From: Nocardioides baculatus
Lineage (GTDB): Bacteria > Actinomycetota > Actinomycetes > Propionibacteriales > Nocardioidaceae
DNA length: 64,000 nucleotides
NCBI RefSeq assembly: GCF_016735675.1
Contig: NZ_JAERSG010000003.1
Coordinates: 186,001-250,000 of the forward strand
Direction: 5' to 3'
In this document: positions 54,554 through 62,642 of the stretch, one piece after another
How the letters are laid out: each line of letters begins with the position of its first letter
Position numbering within the stretch: the stretch's first letter is position 1
Made by a program: the position numbers and the translations under genes
Notes under the pieces: model-generated
The model's database searches: none
What the model was told of the DNA's origin: nothing
Seen by the model: only the letters and a program-made list of their open reading frames with translations

Positions 54554-55600
54554 GTGCAGGAGCTGCTCGGCCGCATTGCCCGGCTCGACCCGAGCGCGAG
54601 CCTCGGGCTGCGCGTCATCGCCTGCTTCGACGAGCTCATGGTCGGCAATGTCAACACGCGCGCGCTGCTTGCCGCTGCCGCATCGCTCGCTGGCTGCATC
54701 GCCGGCTTCCACTCCGAGACGCCGGGCCGGACCGTGCGCATCGATCCCCGCGGCCATCACGCGGACGACATACGACCGGAGGTGGACCCGGCCTTCCAGC
54801 AGGATGTGAGCGACGGACTGACAGTGTGGTTGGAGCGGAACGGGGCGCGGCAGCCCAACGACGCCATCGTGCTGGAGCGACTCGCCCTGGCGGTCCGCAT
54901 GCGGCACGGCCGCGGGCGTGAGAGCGACCACCGGCGCGACCTGAGCCTGCTGCTCGATCCCGAAGTGGACGTGCAGGCCCGCTGCGTCTCCGCGATCACC
55001 CTCGGACTGCGTCCGGGAACGCGCTACCGAGTGGTCTGTGCGCCGCTCTTTGCCGTGTGGCCCGAGCACCCCCAGGGCCCCGAGGACGTCGTTGCAACGC
55101 GTTTCGGTGCAATCCACGCGCTGGTCCTACCGGCCAGTGCCCACGAGGTGACCGCTGTACCCAGCGGGGTCGGCGTGGCCACCGAGGTGGAGGACCTCCA
55201 CCACTCCTTCCGCACAGCTCTCGTCGCGCTGCGGCTGTGCGATCCGCCGGCGGTCGGGTCGGTCCTGGCCGACGACTTCGGCGGACTGATCGGGCTGCTC
55301 GCCGACGCGCCGGACAGTTCCTTCCAGCCCGACGTCGCGCTGGTCGACGCGGTGATGGCCTATGCGTGGGGCGCGGAGACCTTGGCCTCGGTGGTCCGGT
55401 CACACTCGTTGCGGCAGGCAGCTCGCGAAGCCGGCGTGCACCACAGCACGATGCAGTCGCGCCTCGAGACCGTGAACGCGACCCTCGGGTTCGACCCGTT
55501 CGAGGGCTACGGGCGCACACGCCTTGGAACGGCGTACCTCGTCTGGCGCCTGCGCCACTCGCGCGTCTTGGACCTGCCCGCGCCCACCGCCACACCTTGA
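54554..55600 (+). CDS. PucR-like helix-turn-helix regulator
   Basis: A 348-residue protein with a C-terminal PucR-type HTH (SLRQAAREAGVHHSTMQSRL, then GRTRLGTAYLVWRLR) and a long N-terminal sensor region without a named domain (MVGNVNTRALLAAAASLAGC). The HTH differs from the standard RNTL pattern. GAAGGAGG precedes the GTG start. It follows the HSL esterase by 36 bases and may control the two hydrolases. Confidence 0.8.
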   Translation: MQELLGRIARLDPSASLGLRVIACFDELMVGNVNTRALLAAAASLAGCIAGFHSETPGRTVRIDPRGHHADDIRPEVDPAFQQDVSDGLTVWLERNGARQPNDAIVLERLALAVRMRHGRGRESDHRRDLSLLLDPEVDVQARCVSAITLGLRPGTRYRVVCAPLFAVWPEHPQGPEDVVATRFGAIHALVLPASAHEVTAVPSGVGVATEVEDLHHSFRTALVALRLCDPPAVGSVLADDFGGLIGLLADAPDSSFQPDVALVDAVMAYAWGAETLASVVRSHSLRQAAREAGVHHSTMQSRLETVNATLGFDPFEGYGRTRLGTAYLVWRLRHSRVLDLPAPTATP

Positions 55601-56004
55601 GGGTTCTGACGGTCGGTTCGGCTAGATCCGCGATCACACCGGTATCTTGAAGGGCCCCGCTGTTGCGTCTTTCCGCCGCCTGACGGCGCATCTTGAGTAT
55701 CCGGACATGACATGCCGATGGGCGGGGTCCCTCGAACTTGAGGCGACAACATGCGCATCTCCGCATGCAAGTACGCGACCGCGACCGGCGGACCTCATTT
55801 CCGGCGTTGACTCGCTCGCACTGGCATTGTGGCGCGTCGAAGTCGGAGACCCGATGGTCGGCGCGATTGTCGAACATGCGGATCGGCTCCGATGAGCGCA
55901 CGGAACAGCAGATGTGCGGGTGTATCCAGACTCCGGCTGAGCACGCGCCGCATGGCTTTCAGCAAACCGCTCCGCCATCAACGCGCGAGTCCCCCCGCCG
56001 TACC
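55601..56004. other. No convincing gene
   Basis: About 400 bases, less G/C-biased than the neighbours. Short frames exist on both strands, but none has a family pattern or ribosome site. It separates the cargo from the element backbone. Confidence 0.5.
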
Positions 56005-56349
56005 ATGACCAGGGTGAGCCAGATCATTACTGATCAGCGGGATGACCGCCTCGCTACGGTGCTCGCTATCACCGCCACGGTCCTGACTGCCGGTTACATG
56101 CTGCCGTGGATGGTGGCTGCTGTCAGGGGCAAGGCGAATCACTGGTCCGTCTTCTGGGTCAACCTGCTGCTCGACTGGACGATAGTGGGATGGGTCGTCG
56201 CCATCATCATGGCGATGGGCCCGCACCGGGTGCTTAGCGTGTACCGACCGGGACGTTGGCGCCGTGGCTTCCCCGCTCGGAGTGTCGGCGCACGGACCCT
56301 CGCCAACGTCCCTGACCAAGAGGTCCGTTCAGCGCACTCGCACCCGTGA
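56005..56349 (+). CDS. Superinfection immunity protein (Imm_superinfect family)
   Basis: A 114-residue membrane protein with two hydrophobic segments (LATVLAITATVLTAGYMLPW and WVNLLLDWTIVGWVVAIIMA). The pattern of a charged gap then HWSVFWVNLLLDWT-GWVVAII matches the family that includes phage T4 Imm, which blocks DNA entry by related phages. ATG 56005 is the start. On this element it may protect against a second element or a phage; that is inference. Confidence 0.75.
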   Translation: MTRVSQIITDQRDDRLATVLAITATVLTAGYMLPWMVAAVRGKANHWSVFWVNLLLDWTIVGWVVAIIMAMGPHRVLSVYRPGRWRRGFPARSVGARTLANVPDQEVRSAHSHP

Positions 56350-56368
56350 CCCATTCCGCCGCGACTGC

Positions 56369-56587
56369 CTATCCCCGTCCCACGCGGTCGGGAGATCGTC
56401 TCTTTCTGAGCCAGCTCGGAGTTCGGCTCTTCGATTTCGAGGTCAGGTGCCAGGCCTTGCAGAGGCCGCACCAGTAGGACCCGGTCGGAGCCTTTTGACC
56501 ATCTGACCGGCAAGAGTTCTGAATCGCGTGCAAGGCGCGTTCCGCGCCCCCCTGGCTTGGATAGGACTTCTTCGAGCAGTCGAGCAT
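56369..56587 (-). CDS. Small Cys/His protein of mobile elements
   Basis: A 72-residue protein with a probable zinc site: the Cys near the start (LDCSKKSYPSQGGAERALHA) and SYWCGLCKAWHLTSK near the middle. Similar small proteins with CxxC...WHLTSK are frequent on actinobacterial elements, and the function is unknown. GAGGAA lies upstream of the ATG. The opposite strand over this region has no better gene. Confidence 0.55.
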   Translation of the reverse strand: MLDCSKKSYPSQGGAERALHAIQNSCRSDGQKAPTGSYWCGLCKAWHLTSKSKSRTPSWLRKRRSPDRVGRG

Positions 56588-56871
56588 CGCGACCGTTCCT
56601 CAGGGCGCATGCTCAACTGGCTCATATCCAGCCCGGCACGATGGGTTCGCGGCAGAAGTCGCTCGGCCCGGTTCGGAGCGTGTATGTCTCCGTCTGACGA
56701 GACGTCAGATTACCGACCAACTCCCTTCGATGGCCAGCCTCCACCGTGCAACAGTCGCCGTGCGTCGCTTCGCCGCGTATACGGGGCTCCGCTCCGACAG
56801 TCTTGTCCTCGCGCTCGCACCTAACTCTTGACCGCAGCTCGCACGGTGGGCTGCCCAGCTCAGGAGTCAGA

Positions 56872-57291
56872 ATGTCCATTCCCACCCAGATGAGCCTGGT
56901 CGGCTTCGTCGCGTCGGCGCCGGAGCTCCACTTCACCAAGCAGGGCGCCGAGTGCTGCCGGCTGCGCGTCGGCGTCGAACAGTGGCGCAAGGAGGTCGAC
57001 GGGAGCTTCACCAAGCTCGACCCGACTTTCCACGACATGTTCGCGTTCGAGAGCACGGCCCGCGAGACCTACGCGCGGTTCCGCAAGGGCGACTCGTTCG
57101 TCGCGAGCGGCTACATCCACGAGTACGAGGTCGAGAGCCGCGACGGCGCCAGCGTGATCAAGGAAGAGTTCGTCGCCAAGAAGATCGGCCACAACATCAA
57201 CAAGACCGACTACCTCGTGCAGCGCGGCCGCCACGCGGCACCGGATCGCTCGCTGACACCAGTCCCTGAGCCGCCGCCCATCGCGATCTGA
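56872..57291 (+). CDS. Single-stranded DNA-binding protein-like (OB fold)
   Basis: A 139-residue SSB-family protein: MSLVGFVASAPELHFTKQGA, CRLRVGVEQWRKEVDG, FHDMFAFESTARETYARFRK and GDSFVASGYIHEYEVESRDG. It lacks the acidic C-terminal DDDIPF tail of chromosomal SSB, as plasmid and ICE versions often do. CAGGAG precedes the ATG. It starts the backbone gene run leading to the integrase. Confidence 0.82.
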   Translation: MSIPTQMSLVGFVASAPELHFTKQGAECCRLRVGVEQWRKEVDGSFTKLDPTFHDMFAFESTARETYARFRKGDSFVASGYIHEYEVESRDGASVIKEEFVAKKIGHNINKTDYLVQRGRHAAPDRSLTPVPEPPPIAI

Positions 57292-57304
57292 GACGCGGTC
57301 GACC

Positions 57305-57832
57305 ATGGGCATGTACGACGAGCCCGACGAAGACTACCGCGGCGTCACCGACCTTCTCGAGCGTCCGCCGGAGTCGATCAACTGGAATCTCCTCGGTTCC
57401 GAGGAGGCTGACCGCGAGTGGCATGACCTGGACGCCTGGGTGACCTGGCTGAAGGTTACCTTCGGGCTGCCGGCGTCGATCGTCCCGCCGCACTGGCACC
57501 GCCACGACGAGTTCGTCTGGGAGTTCTCCGCCCTGCACACCCACTGGCTCAGCTGCTACCACGAGACCGCGAGCCCGTCGGCACCGATCGCGTGGATGCG
57601 TGACTTCGCCGAGGCCCGAAACCGGCTGCGGGACTGGGTCGCGATCTGCGGCACCCGCCTCGACCGCGATCGCCCGACCCGCCAGACGGTCTGGCCCGGC
57701 GAGAAGGGTGTGGAACTCGGCGGCGAGATCTCCATCACCGACCGCCGGCGCGACTTCGAGGAGGTTGTGCGCGCCGACGTGTGCAGGCGCGGAGCCGCCG
57801 AGGCCGTGGCCAGGCGGTCCGTGCTCGGCTGA
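57305..57832 (+). CDS. DUF4913-like element protein
   Basis: A 175-residue protein: INWNLLGSEEADREWHDLDA, WVTWLKVTFGLPASIVPPHW, and HRHDEFVWEFSALHTHWLSC. The conserved W and H residues and length resemble DUF4913 proteins, which occur on actinobacterial integrative elements and plasmids. The function is unknown. It follows the SSB-like gene by 13 bases. Confidence 0.6.
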   Translation: MGMYDEPDEDYRGVTDLLERPPESINWNLLGSEEADREWHDLDAWVTWLKVTFGLPASIVPPHWHRHDEFVWEFSALHTHWLSCYHETASPSAPIAWMRDFAEARNRLRDWVAICGTRLDRDRPTRQTVWPGEKGVELGGEISITDRRRDFEEVVRADVCRRGAAEAVARRSVLG

Positions 57833-57949
57833 GCCAGATCCGCCTCATGGGCGCCGCCGCGCACCTTCATTCCACAGCCTTCGCGACCTTCAGCGCCCCG
57901 CCTCGACGAATTGGCGACGGTGGCATTCCAGCCACGAAGGGAGTCGATC

Positions 57950-58249
57950 GTGCTTCTCCCCCACGTACAGACGCTGGCGCAAGCTCGGTCCTACCTCGCT
58001 GCGCTCGCCGATCAGGCCTCGACGGTCGACGCCTCGTCGGCATACGAGCGCGTCCTCATCGAGCTCGATCGAATCCACGCGGACGAATGCCCATCGGCCG
58101 ACACCGAGGGGCTGACTGAGGACCGCGCCGTTCTGCTGGCCGTAGCCACGTCGGCGCTGGAAGAGCTAGAGCATTACGGCATCGACCCGCTCACCATCGA
58201 GCTCGTCATCGCGATGCTCGATGACGCATACGCCTTGGACGGCACCTGA
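57950..58249 (+). CDS. Small hypothetical element protein
   Basis: A 99-residue, mostly helical acidic protein (LLPHVQTLAQARSYLAALAD ... DAYALDGT). No family was recognised. The GTG at 57950 has AAGGGA upstream. Its stop overlaps the next ATG (TGATG), so the two are coupled. Confidence 0.6.
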   Translation: MLLPHVQTLAQARSYLAALADQASTVDASSAYERVLIELDRIHADECPSADTEGLTEDRAVLLAVATSALEELEHYGIDPLTIELVIAMLDDAYALDGT

Positions 58250-59565
58250 TGTACGGCGAAACCGGGGCGGCGATGCGCGCAGAGCTCGCGGCTCTTCTCC
58301 GGCAGCACCGCATCCAGCAACGGCTGGTAGGGGCGACGACCGAGGAGCGCGAGGAACTCGGCGGACTGATCCGGACCTACCGCCAGACCGTGCTCGTCTG
58401 GCTCTGCCAAGCGATGCGCGCGGCCAGCCCGCTCGCGTTCTCCAACATGCCGCCGGCACAGCCGAACCCGTTCCGGTCAGTCGGCTCACGCGGCTCCCAT
58501 CTGACTGCAGCCAGCGAACTGGCGCGAGCCATCGACATCGCACGACAGCAGTCGAGCGCGCGCCCCGCGTCAACGGATGCATTGGCCACGCCGAACGCCA
58601 ACCCGATGGTGGACCGATGGCGCCTCACCGCCCGCGTAGCGGCCCTCGCCGAACACGACACCAGCGAGCAGGTGTCAGCGCAGATGACCGCGCCCCAGGC
58701 TCAGGCTCTCGTCGGCGACGTCGCCGCGCTGACCCAAGCACTGGTCGTCCCCGACCAGCGGTACAAGAACACACCCGGTTGGGAGCCGCTCGCCCAGAGC
58801 GCTCGTCTCGGCTGGGCATCGCTGGCTGCGGCGCTCGACGTGAACCTCGGCCAACCTGACTACGCGGTCGATCACCTCGGCTGGCGACCGAAGACGAAGC
58901 TCATCGCCGGTCCGGTGCGTCCAGGGATCCTCGGCGTGCTGCAGGCGCAGCACAACCTCGTGATCCGGATGAAGTCCGTGCCCAACGCGACCAACCTTCG
59001 CCTCGTCGTGGACTCCCAACGCCTCGTCTCCGCGCACCTCGCGCCGTACGCCGCCCGCATCGACGAACGACTCGCCGGGCGATGGGCCGAACGTGCCGAG
59101 ACCTACTCCGTCGTTCAGAAGCAATTGCGCGAGATCGGCGGGCTTCTCGGGAAGGGCGGACTGGCCGTGGCCGAAGGCGCGACTGCCGTGGCGCGGCTGA
59201 AGGCCCTCCCCCACGACACGATCGTCGAGCCACGCGTCCTCTCCGGGTTCCAGTTGCTCTTCAACCGGCTCGACAACCGCATCGCCGACATCATCGAGGA
59301 CGGGATCGAGCAGGGTGCCTTCTTCAAGCGCGTGACGCTCCCGCGCCTGGTCGGCGGGGGCGGACAACTGGTCCGCCCGGTCCGCGAACGCTTCGTACCC
59401 GTCACGTCGTCGACCGATCTCGCAGTCGTGAAGACCGTCCGCGAGCGGCTGCGACCCAAGGATGAAGTGCCGATGTCCACACCGGGACCGACGCGAGTCG
59501 ACCTGCACTCCGCGCTGATCCACCGTCCGACCGAAGAAGGGGCCGTCGATGTCCCGAACATCTAA
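58249..59565 (+). CDS. Hypothetical element backbone protein
   Basis: A 438-residue protein of unknown function, mostly helical, with no membrane segment or nucleotide-binding motif. Recognisable stretches such as VVDSQRLVSAHLAPYAARID and LRPKDEVPMSTPGP gave no family. It is coupled to the gene before it and followed by the excisionase, so it belongs to the element backbone, possibly in replication or maintenance. Confidence 0.65.
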   Translation: MYGETGAAMRAELAALLRQHRIQQRLVGATTEEREELGGLIRTYRQTVLVWLCQAMRAASPLAFSNMPPAQPNPFRSVGSRGSHLTAASELARAIDIARQQSSARPASTDALATPNANPMVDRWRLTARVAALAEHDTSEQVSAQMTAPQAQALVGDVAALTQALVVPDQRYKNTPGWEPLAQSARLGWASLAAALDVNLGQPDYAVDHLGWRPKTKLIAGPVRPGILGVLQAQHNLVIRMKSVPNATNLRLVVDSQRLVSAHLAPYAARIDERLAGRWAERAETYSVVQKQLREIGGLLGKGGLAVAEGATAVARLKALPHDTIVEPRVLSGFQLLFNRLDNRIADIIEDGIEQGAFFKRVTLPRLVGGGGQLVRPVRERFVPVTSSTDLAVVKTVRERLRPKDEVPMSTPGPTRVDLHSALIHRPTEEGAVDVPNI

Positions 59566-59625
59566 CCCCCACACCATCGGCGGCGCCCGAGCACCTAGGC
59601 AGTCATGCCGACCGGAGGAGAGCAA

Positions 59626-59967
59626 ATGTCCACCGACATGAGCACGTCAGACAGCGTCGTCTCGATGGTGCGAGACCCGTTCCTGAACACCGAGGCTGCG
59701 TGCGGCTACCGCGGCGTTCCCAAAGCGACGCTGCTGACCTGGCGGGTTCGCCGTCCTGGCTACGGCCCGCGAGCTGTCAAGGCCGGTGGCCGGCTCAAGT
59801 ACCGCCTCTCGGAGCTCGACCGATGGCTGAGTGCCCACGAGGAGTCCTTCACGGAGGACGAGGAGAGCGACGAACACCCTTTTCGCGAGGTTGTCCATCC
59901 CCGGCGCCGTGCCAGTCGCGTGCGAGGTGCTGCTCTCCGGGCGACCGACCCCGGAGAGCTCGCCTGA
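59626..59967 (+). CDS. Excisionase-like helix-turn-helix protein
   Basis: A 113-residue protein with a MerR/AlpA-type winged helix: FLNTEAACGYRGVPKATLLT followed by WRVRRPGYGPRAVKAGGRLK and YRLSELDRWL. It lies 18 bases before the integrase, the usual place of xis, and should steer excision. GGAGGAGAG precedes ATG 59626; ATG 59605 is an alternative. A basic tail follows the HTH. Confidence 0.82.
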   Translation: MSTDMSTSDSVVSMVRDPFLNTEAACGYRGVPKATLLTWRVRRPGYGPRAVKAGGRLKYRLSELDRWLSAHEESFTEDEESDEHPFREVVHPRRRASRVRGAALRATDPGELA

Positions 59968-59985
59968 GGACCAAAGGAGAGAAGA

Positions 59986-61230
59986 ATGGCCAGACAACGG
60001 CTGATGGTCGGCACCTACGGGGAGATCAGTTGCTTCCAGTTGGAGAACGGGTCGTGGCAGGCGCGCGCCCGCTACTGCGACGTCGATGGTGTCGTGCGTC
60101 AATACCGCAAGAACGGTGAGACCAAGACCAAGGCGAGGGCCAACCTCAAGGCGTTCTTCGTCGAGCACACCGGCACCTTCGGTGACGGTGCCCTCGCGCC
60201 GGACGACACCGTTCAGGACCTCCTCGACCTCTGGTTCCAGAAGATGAAGCAGGCGGACGGCGGACCACGCTCGGAGACTCTGAGCTACTACGGCTCCCAC
60301 GTCCGCTGGATCCTCGACCCCGACAAGACCGAGCACCCGCTGGGCGCCTACCAGCTCCGACACGTGCGACCGGTGATCATCCAGGCCGCGCTAGACAGCG
60401 CTGGCGTCTCTCCCGACCTTCGCAAACGCATACGCAGCGTCCTCGTGCGCGCGTTCAACATGGCGATCTTCCACGAGGCCATTAACGGCAACCCGGCCAC
60501 GGCCGTCCCTTCGGTCCCTGTGCCACGAAACAAGAAGAAGCCTGTTGCCGTGAAAGACCTGGACGCCGTGCGCGCCGCCATCCGCGAGTGGGCCAACGCC
60601 GAGAAGCGGAACGGTCCGAAAAGCGTCGATCTGCCCGACATCGTCGAGATGCTCATCGCCACCGGTATGCGGATCGGCGAGCTGCTCGCCCTGCGCTGGT
60701 CCGACATCGAGCTGACGCCGCCGCCCGAACGGCGGGACGACGACGGGTGGTTCCCGTGGCTGATGGTGAACGGCCAGATCACATCGAGAGGCAAGCGGGT
60801 CGACTACGGCAAGACCCACGCCGCGATCCGCCCCATCGCGCTCCCGGACTGGGCTGCGGCGCTGCTACGCCGACGCAAGGTTGCCCAGCCACCCAACGCC
60901 CTCGACGCAGTGTTCATCACCCGCAACGGCACCTGGCACTTCCCCACCAACGTCCAGGGCCGGCTGTGGCATATCCGCCACCTTGCCGACTACGCAGACC
61001 TCGCCGCCCTCCAGGACGTCTCACCCCACTCGTTCCGCCGAACCGTGGCCACCGAGATCGACGAGGTCTACGACGCCGAGGCCGCCATGAACCAGCTCGG
61101 CCACACGTCCAAGGCGGTCACCGAGCGGCACTACATCAACCGACGGCTCGTCGTGCCCGACTACCGGGCCGCCACCGACCGCCTTGCTCCCGGCCCCGAG
61201 ACGAGCGAAGGGTCGACTCCCGGGCTCTGA
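59986..61230 (+). CDS. int: Tyrosine recombinase / integrase
   Basis: A 414-residue phage-type integrase. An N-terminal arm-binding domain and a SAM-like core-binding domain (PDDTVQDLLDLWFQKMKQAD) are followed by the catalytic domain: Arg in LIATGMRIGELLALRWSDIE, HxxR in VSPHSFRRTVATEID, His in NQLGHTSKAVTERHYINRRL and the Tyr nucleophile in that same stretch. All catalytic residues are present, so it is probably active. Its gene ends ~250 bases from the attR core. It most likely catalyses integration at the rumA-like gene. Confidence 0.95.
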   Translation: MARQRLMVGTYGEISCFQLENGSWQARARYCDVDGVVRQYRKNGETKTKARANLKAFFVEHTGTFGDGALAPDDTVQDLLDLWFQKMKQADGGPRSETLSYYGSHVRWILDPDKTEHPLGAYQLRHVRPVIIQAALDSAGVSPDLRKRIRSVLVRAFNMAIFHEAINGNPATAVPSVPVPRNKKKPVAVKDLDAVRAAIREWANAEKRNGPKSVDLPDIVEMLIATGMRIGELLALRWSDIELTPPPERRDDDGWFPWLMVNGQITSRGKRVDYGKTHAAIRPIALPDWAAALLRRRKVAQPPNALDAVFITRNGTWHFPTNVQGRLWHIRHLADYADLAALQDVSPHSFRRTVATEIDEVYDAEAAMNQLGHTSKAVTERHYINRRLVVPDYRAATDRLAPGPETSEGSTPGL

Positions 61231-61350
61231 GACGGCTTCGGCGGTCACGAATGGCCTTCCCGGCCCGTGGACGCGCTCTGAGCCGCCCACGGGCCGTTCT
61301 GCGCGCCCTCAGGCCGTCCCGACAGGGCGAGTGAGGCGTCACAAACCGAG

Positions 61351-61400
61351 CCCGAGAACTCAAAGTGAGCCCAAAGTGAGCCTTAAGGCCCGTTCTCGGG
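61351..61400. repeat. Tandem arm-type repeats within an inverted repeat, right end
   Basis: CAAAGTGAGCC occurs twice in tandem (61361-61371, 61372-61382), flanked by the inverted pair CCCGAGAAC (61351-61359) and GTTCTCGGG (61392-61400). The tandem repeats lie ~100-120 bases from the core, typical for integrase arm sites. The outer hairpin may also end integrase transcription. Confidence 0.65.
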
Positions 61401-61426
61401 ACTCGCGCCCGAGAGCCCAGATCACA

Positions 61427-62632
61427 TCAGCGCAGGTCAGAGCCGCTTTTCGTCAGCAGAGCAACGCATTCGACGTGGTGCGTCATCGGGAAGAGGTCGA
61501 AGGCCCGGATCGCGGTGAGCTGGTAGTCGTGCTCGGCGAAGATCGCGACGTCGCGGCCGAGGGCGGCGGGGTCGCAGGCGACGTAGGCCACCGCGCGGGG
61601 GCGGCGGTCGACGACCTGCTCCACCACGGCGCGCTTGGCGCCCTCGCGCGGGGGGTCGAGGACGACGAGGTCGAAGGGCTCGTCGAGGCCGGACCGGAGG
61701 ACGCGGTCCATCGGGCCGCACTCGACGCCGGCCGTCTCGAGCGCGGCGAGGTTGCCGCGGGCGTGCTGGCAGGCCGTACGGTCCGCCTCGACCGCGACCA
61801 CGCGCGCGCCGGTCGCCTCGCCGACGAAGCGGGCGAACAGCCCCACGCCGGCGTAGAGGTCGAGGGCCCGCTCCCCCGGCTGCGGGGCGAGCAGGTCCAT
61901 GACGGCCTCGACCAGCACGCGCGGGGCCTCGGGGTGGACCTGCCAGAAGCCGTCGCCGGCGACGCTGAACGGGTGGGTCTGGCCCGCCGCGGAGACGTCG
62001 TGGGTGACCGGGTCTCGTGACGGGCGCTGCGCGCCCTCCTCGACCAGCGGTGGGCGGGCGCCGTCGGCCGCGATCAGGCAGTCGTCGACGAGGACCAGGT
62101 CGTGGGAGCGGTGGACGCGCATGGCGGGACGCCCGTCGGGCGTCACGGCGTAGCGCTGCCGCGTACGCCAGCGCAGGCCGTCGTCGTCACGGCCCGGCAC
62201 CGGCACGGCCTGCACCTCGAGGCCGCTGACGATCTCCGAGTCGGGGTCGAGGCGGCCGAGCCGGACGAGCTGCTCGCGCACGACCGCGGTCTTGAGGTCG
62301 CGCTGGGCGGGCAGCGAGGCGTGCTGGAAGTCGCAGCCACCGCACAGGCCGGGGCCGGCGTAGGGGCACGGCGGCTCGACCCGCTCGGGCGTGGCCTCCA
62401 CGACCTCCACGGCGTCACCGCGCCAGAACCGGTCGCCGTCGGTGCCCTCGGTGATCTCGACGACGACGCGCTCGCCGGGCAGCGCGTGGCGCACGAACAC
62501 CACGCGCGCCTCCGGCTCGGGGAGGCGTACGACGCAGTGGCCTCCGTGGGCGACCGGACCCACCTCGCCCTCGAAGCGCTCACCCACCCGCGACCGACCC
62601 CGGGCCCGGCGCGGGCGGTTGGTGCGGCTCAT
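61427..62632 (-). CDS. 23S rRNA (uracil-5-)-methyltransferase-like TRAM protein (hybrid 3' end)
   Basis: A 401-residue RumA/RlmCD-type RNA methyltransferase: a TRAM domain at the start (GERFEGEVGPVAHGGHCVVR), iron-sulphur Cys in PCPYAGPGLCGGCDFQHASL, a SAM motif in ALDLYAGVGLFARFVGEATG, VLDPPREGAKRAVVEQV, the catalytic Cys in VAYVACDPAALGRDVAIF and a FPMTHHVECVALL end. The last ~22 codons are supplied by the inserted element, and they use GAA, GTT, GCT and AAA where the host uses G/C-ending codons. It overlaps the attR core, which lies inside its 3' end. Confidence 0.9.
   Translation of the reverse strand: MSRTNRPRRARGRSRVGERFEGEVGPVAHGGHCVVRLPEPEARVVFVRHALPGERVVVEITEGTDGDRFWRGDAVEVVEATPERVEPPCPYAGPGLCGGCDFQHASLPAQRDLKTAVVREQLVRLGRLDPDSEIVSGLEVQAVPVPGRDDDGLRWRTRQRYAVTPDGRPAMRVHRSHDLVLVDDCLIAADGARPPLVEEGAQRPSRDPVTHDVSAAGQTHPFSVAGDGFWQVHPEAPRVLVEAVMDLLAPQPGERALDLYAGVGLFARFVGEATGARVVAVEADRTACQHARGNLAALETAGVECGPMDRVLRSGLDEPFDLVVLDPPREGAKRAVVEQVVDRRPRAVAYVACDPAALGRDVAIFAEHDYQLTAIRAFDLFPMTHHVECVALLTKSGSDLR
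61482..61493. repeat. attR core (direct repeat of attL)
   Basis: GTCATCGGGAAG, identical to 22612-22623. On the coding strand it reads CTTCCCGATGAC and encodes FPMT near the end of the methyltransferase. Confidence 0.75.
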
Positions 62633-62642
62633 CGCAGGGTGG

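Larger units (their letters stand above)
22612..61493. mobile_element. ~38.9 kb integrative element in the 3' end of a rumA-like gene
   Basis: Bounded by the 12-bp repeats at 22612 and 61482. The right end has a tyrosine integrase, an excisionase-like gene and tandem arm-type repeats next to the core. The left end has the displaced gene tail and a similar arm-type repeat. The cargo is two catabolic operons and esterases. The backbone genes (SSB-like, DUF4913-like, superinfection immunity, unknowns) sit at 56-61 kb. No relaxase, FtsK/TraB or replication initiator was found, so transfer would need help, or those genes are lost. Several pseudogenes at module joints suggest stepwise assembly. Confidence 0.82.

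Noticed and set aside
61351-61400. A CRISPR array
   Set aside because: There are only two 11-bp repeats with no spacers. They fit integrase arm sites.
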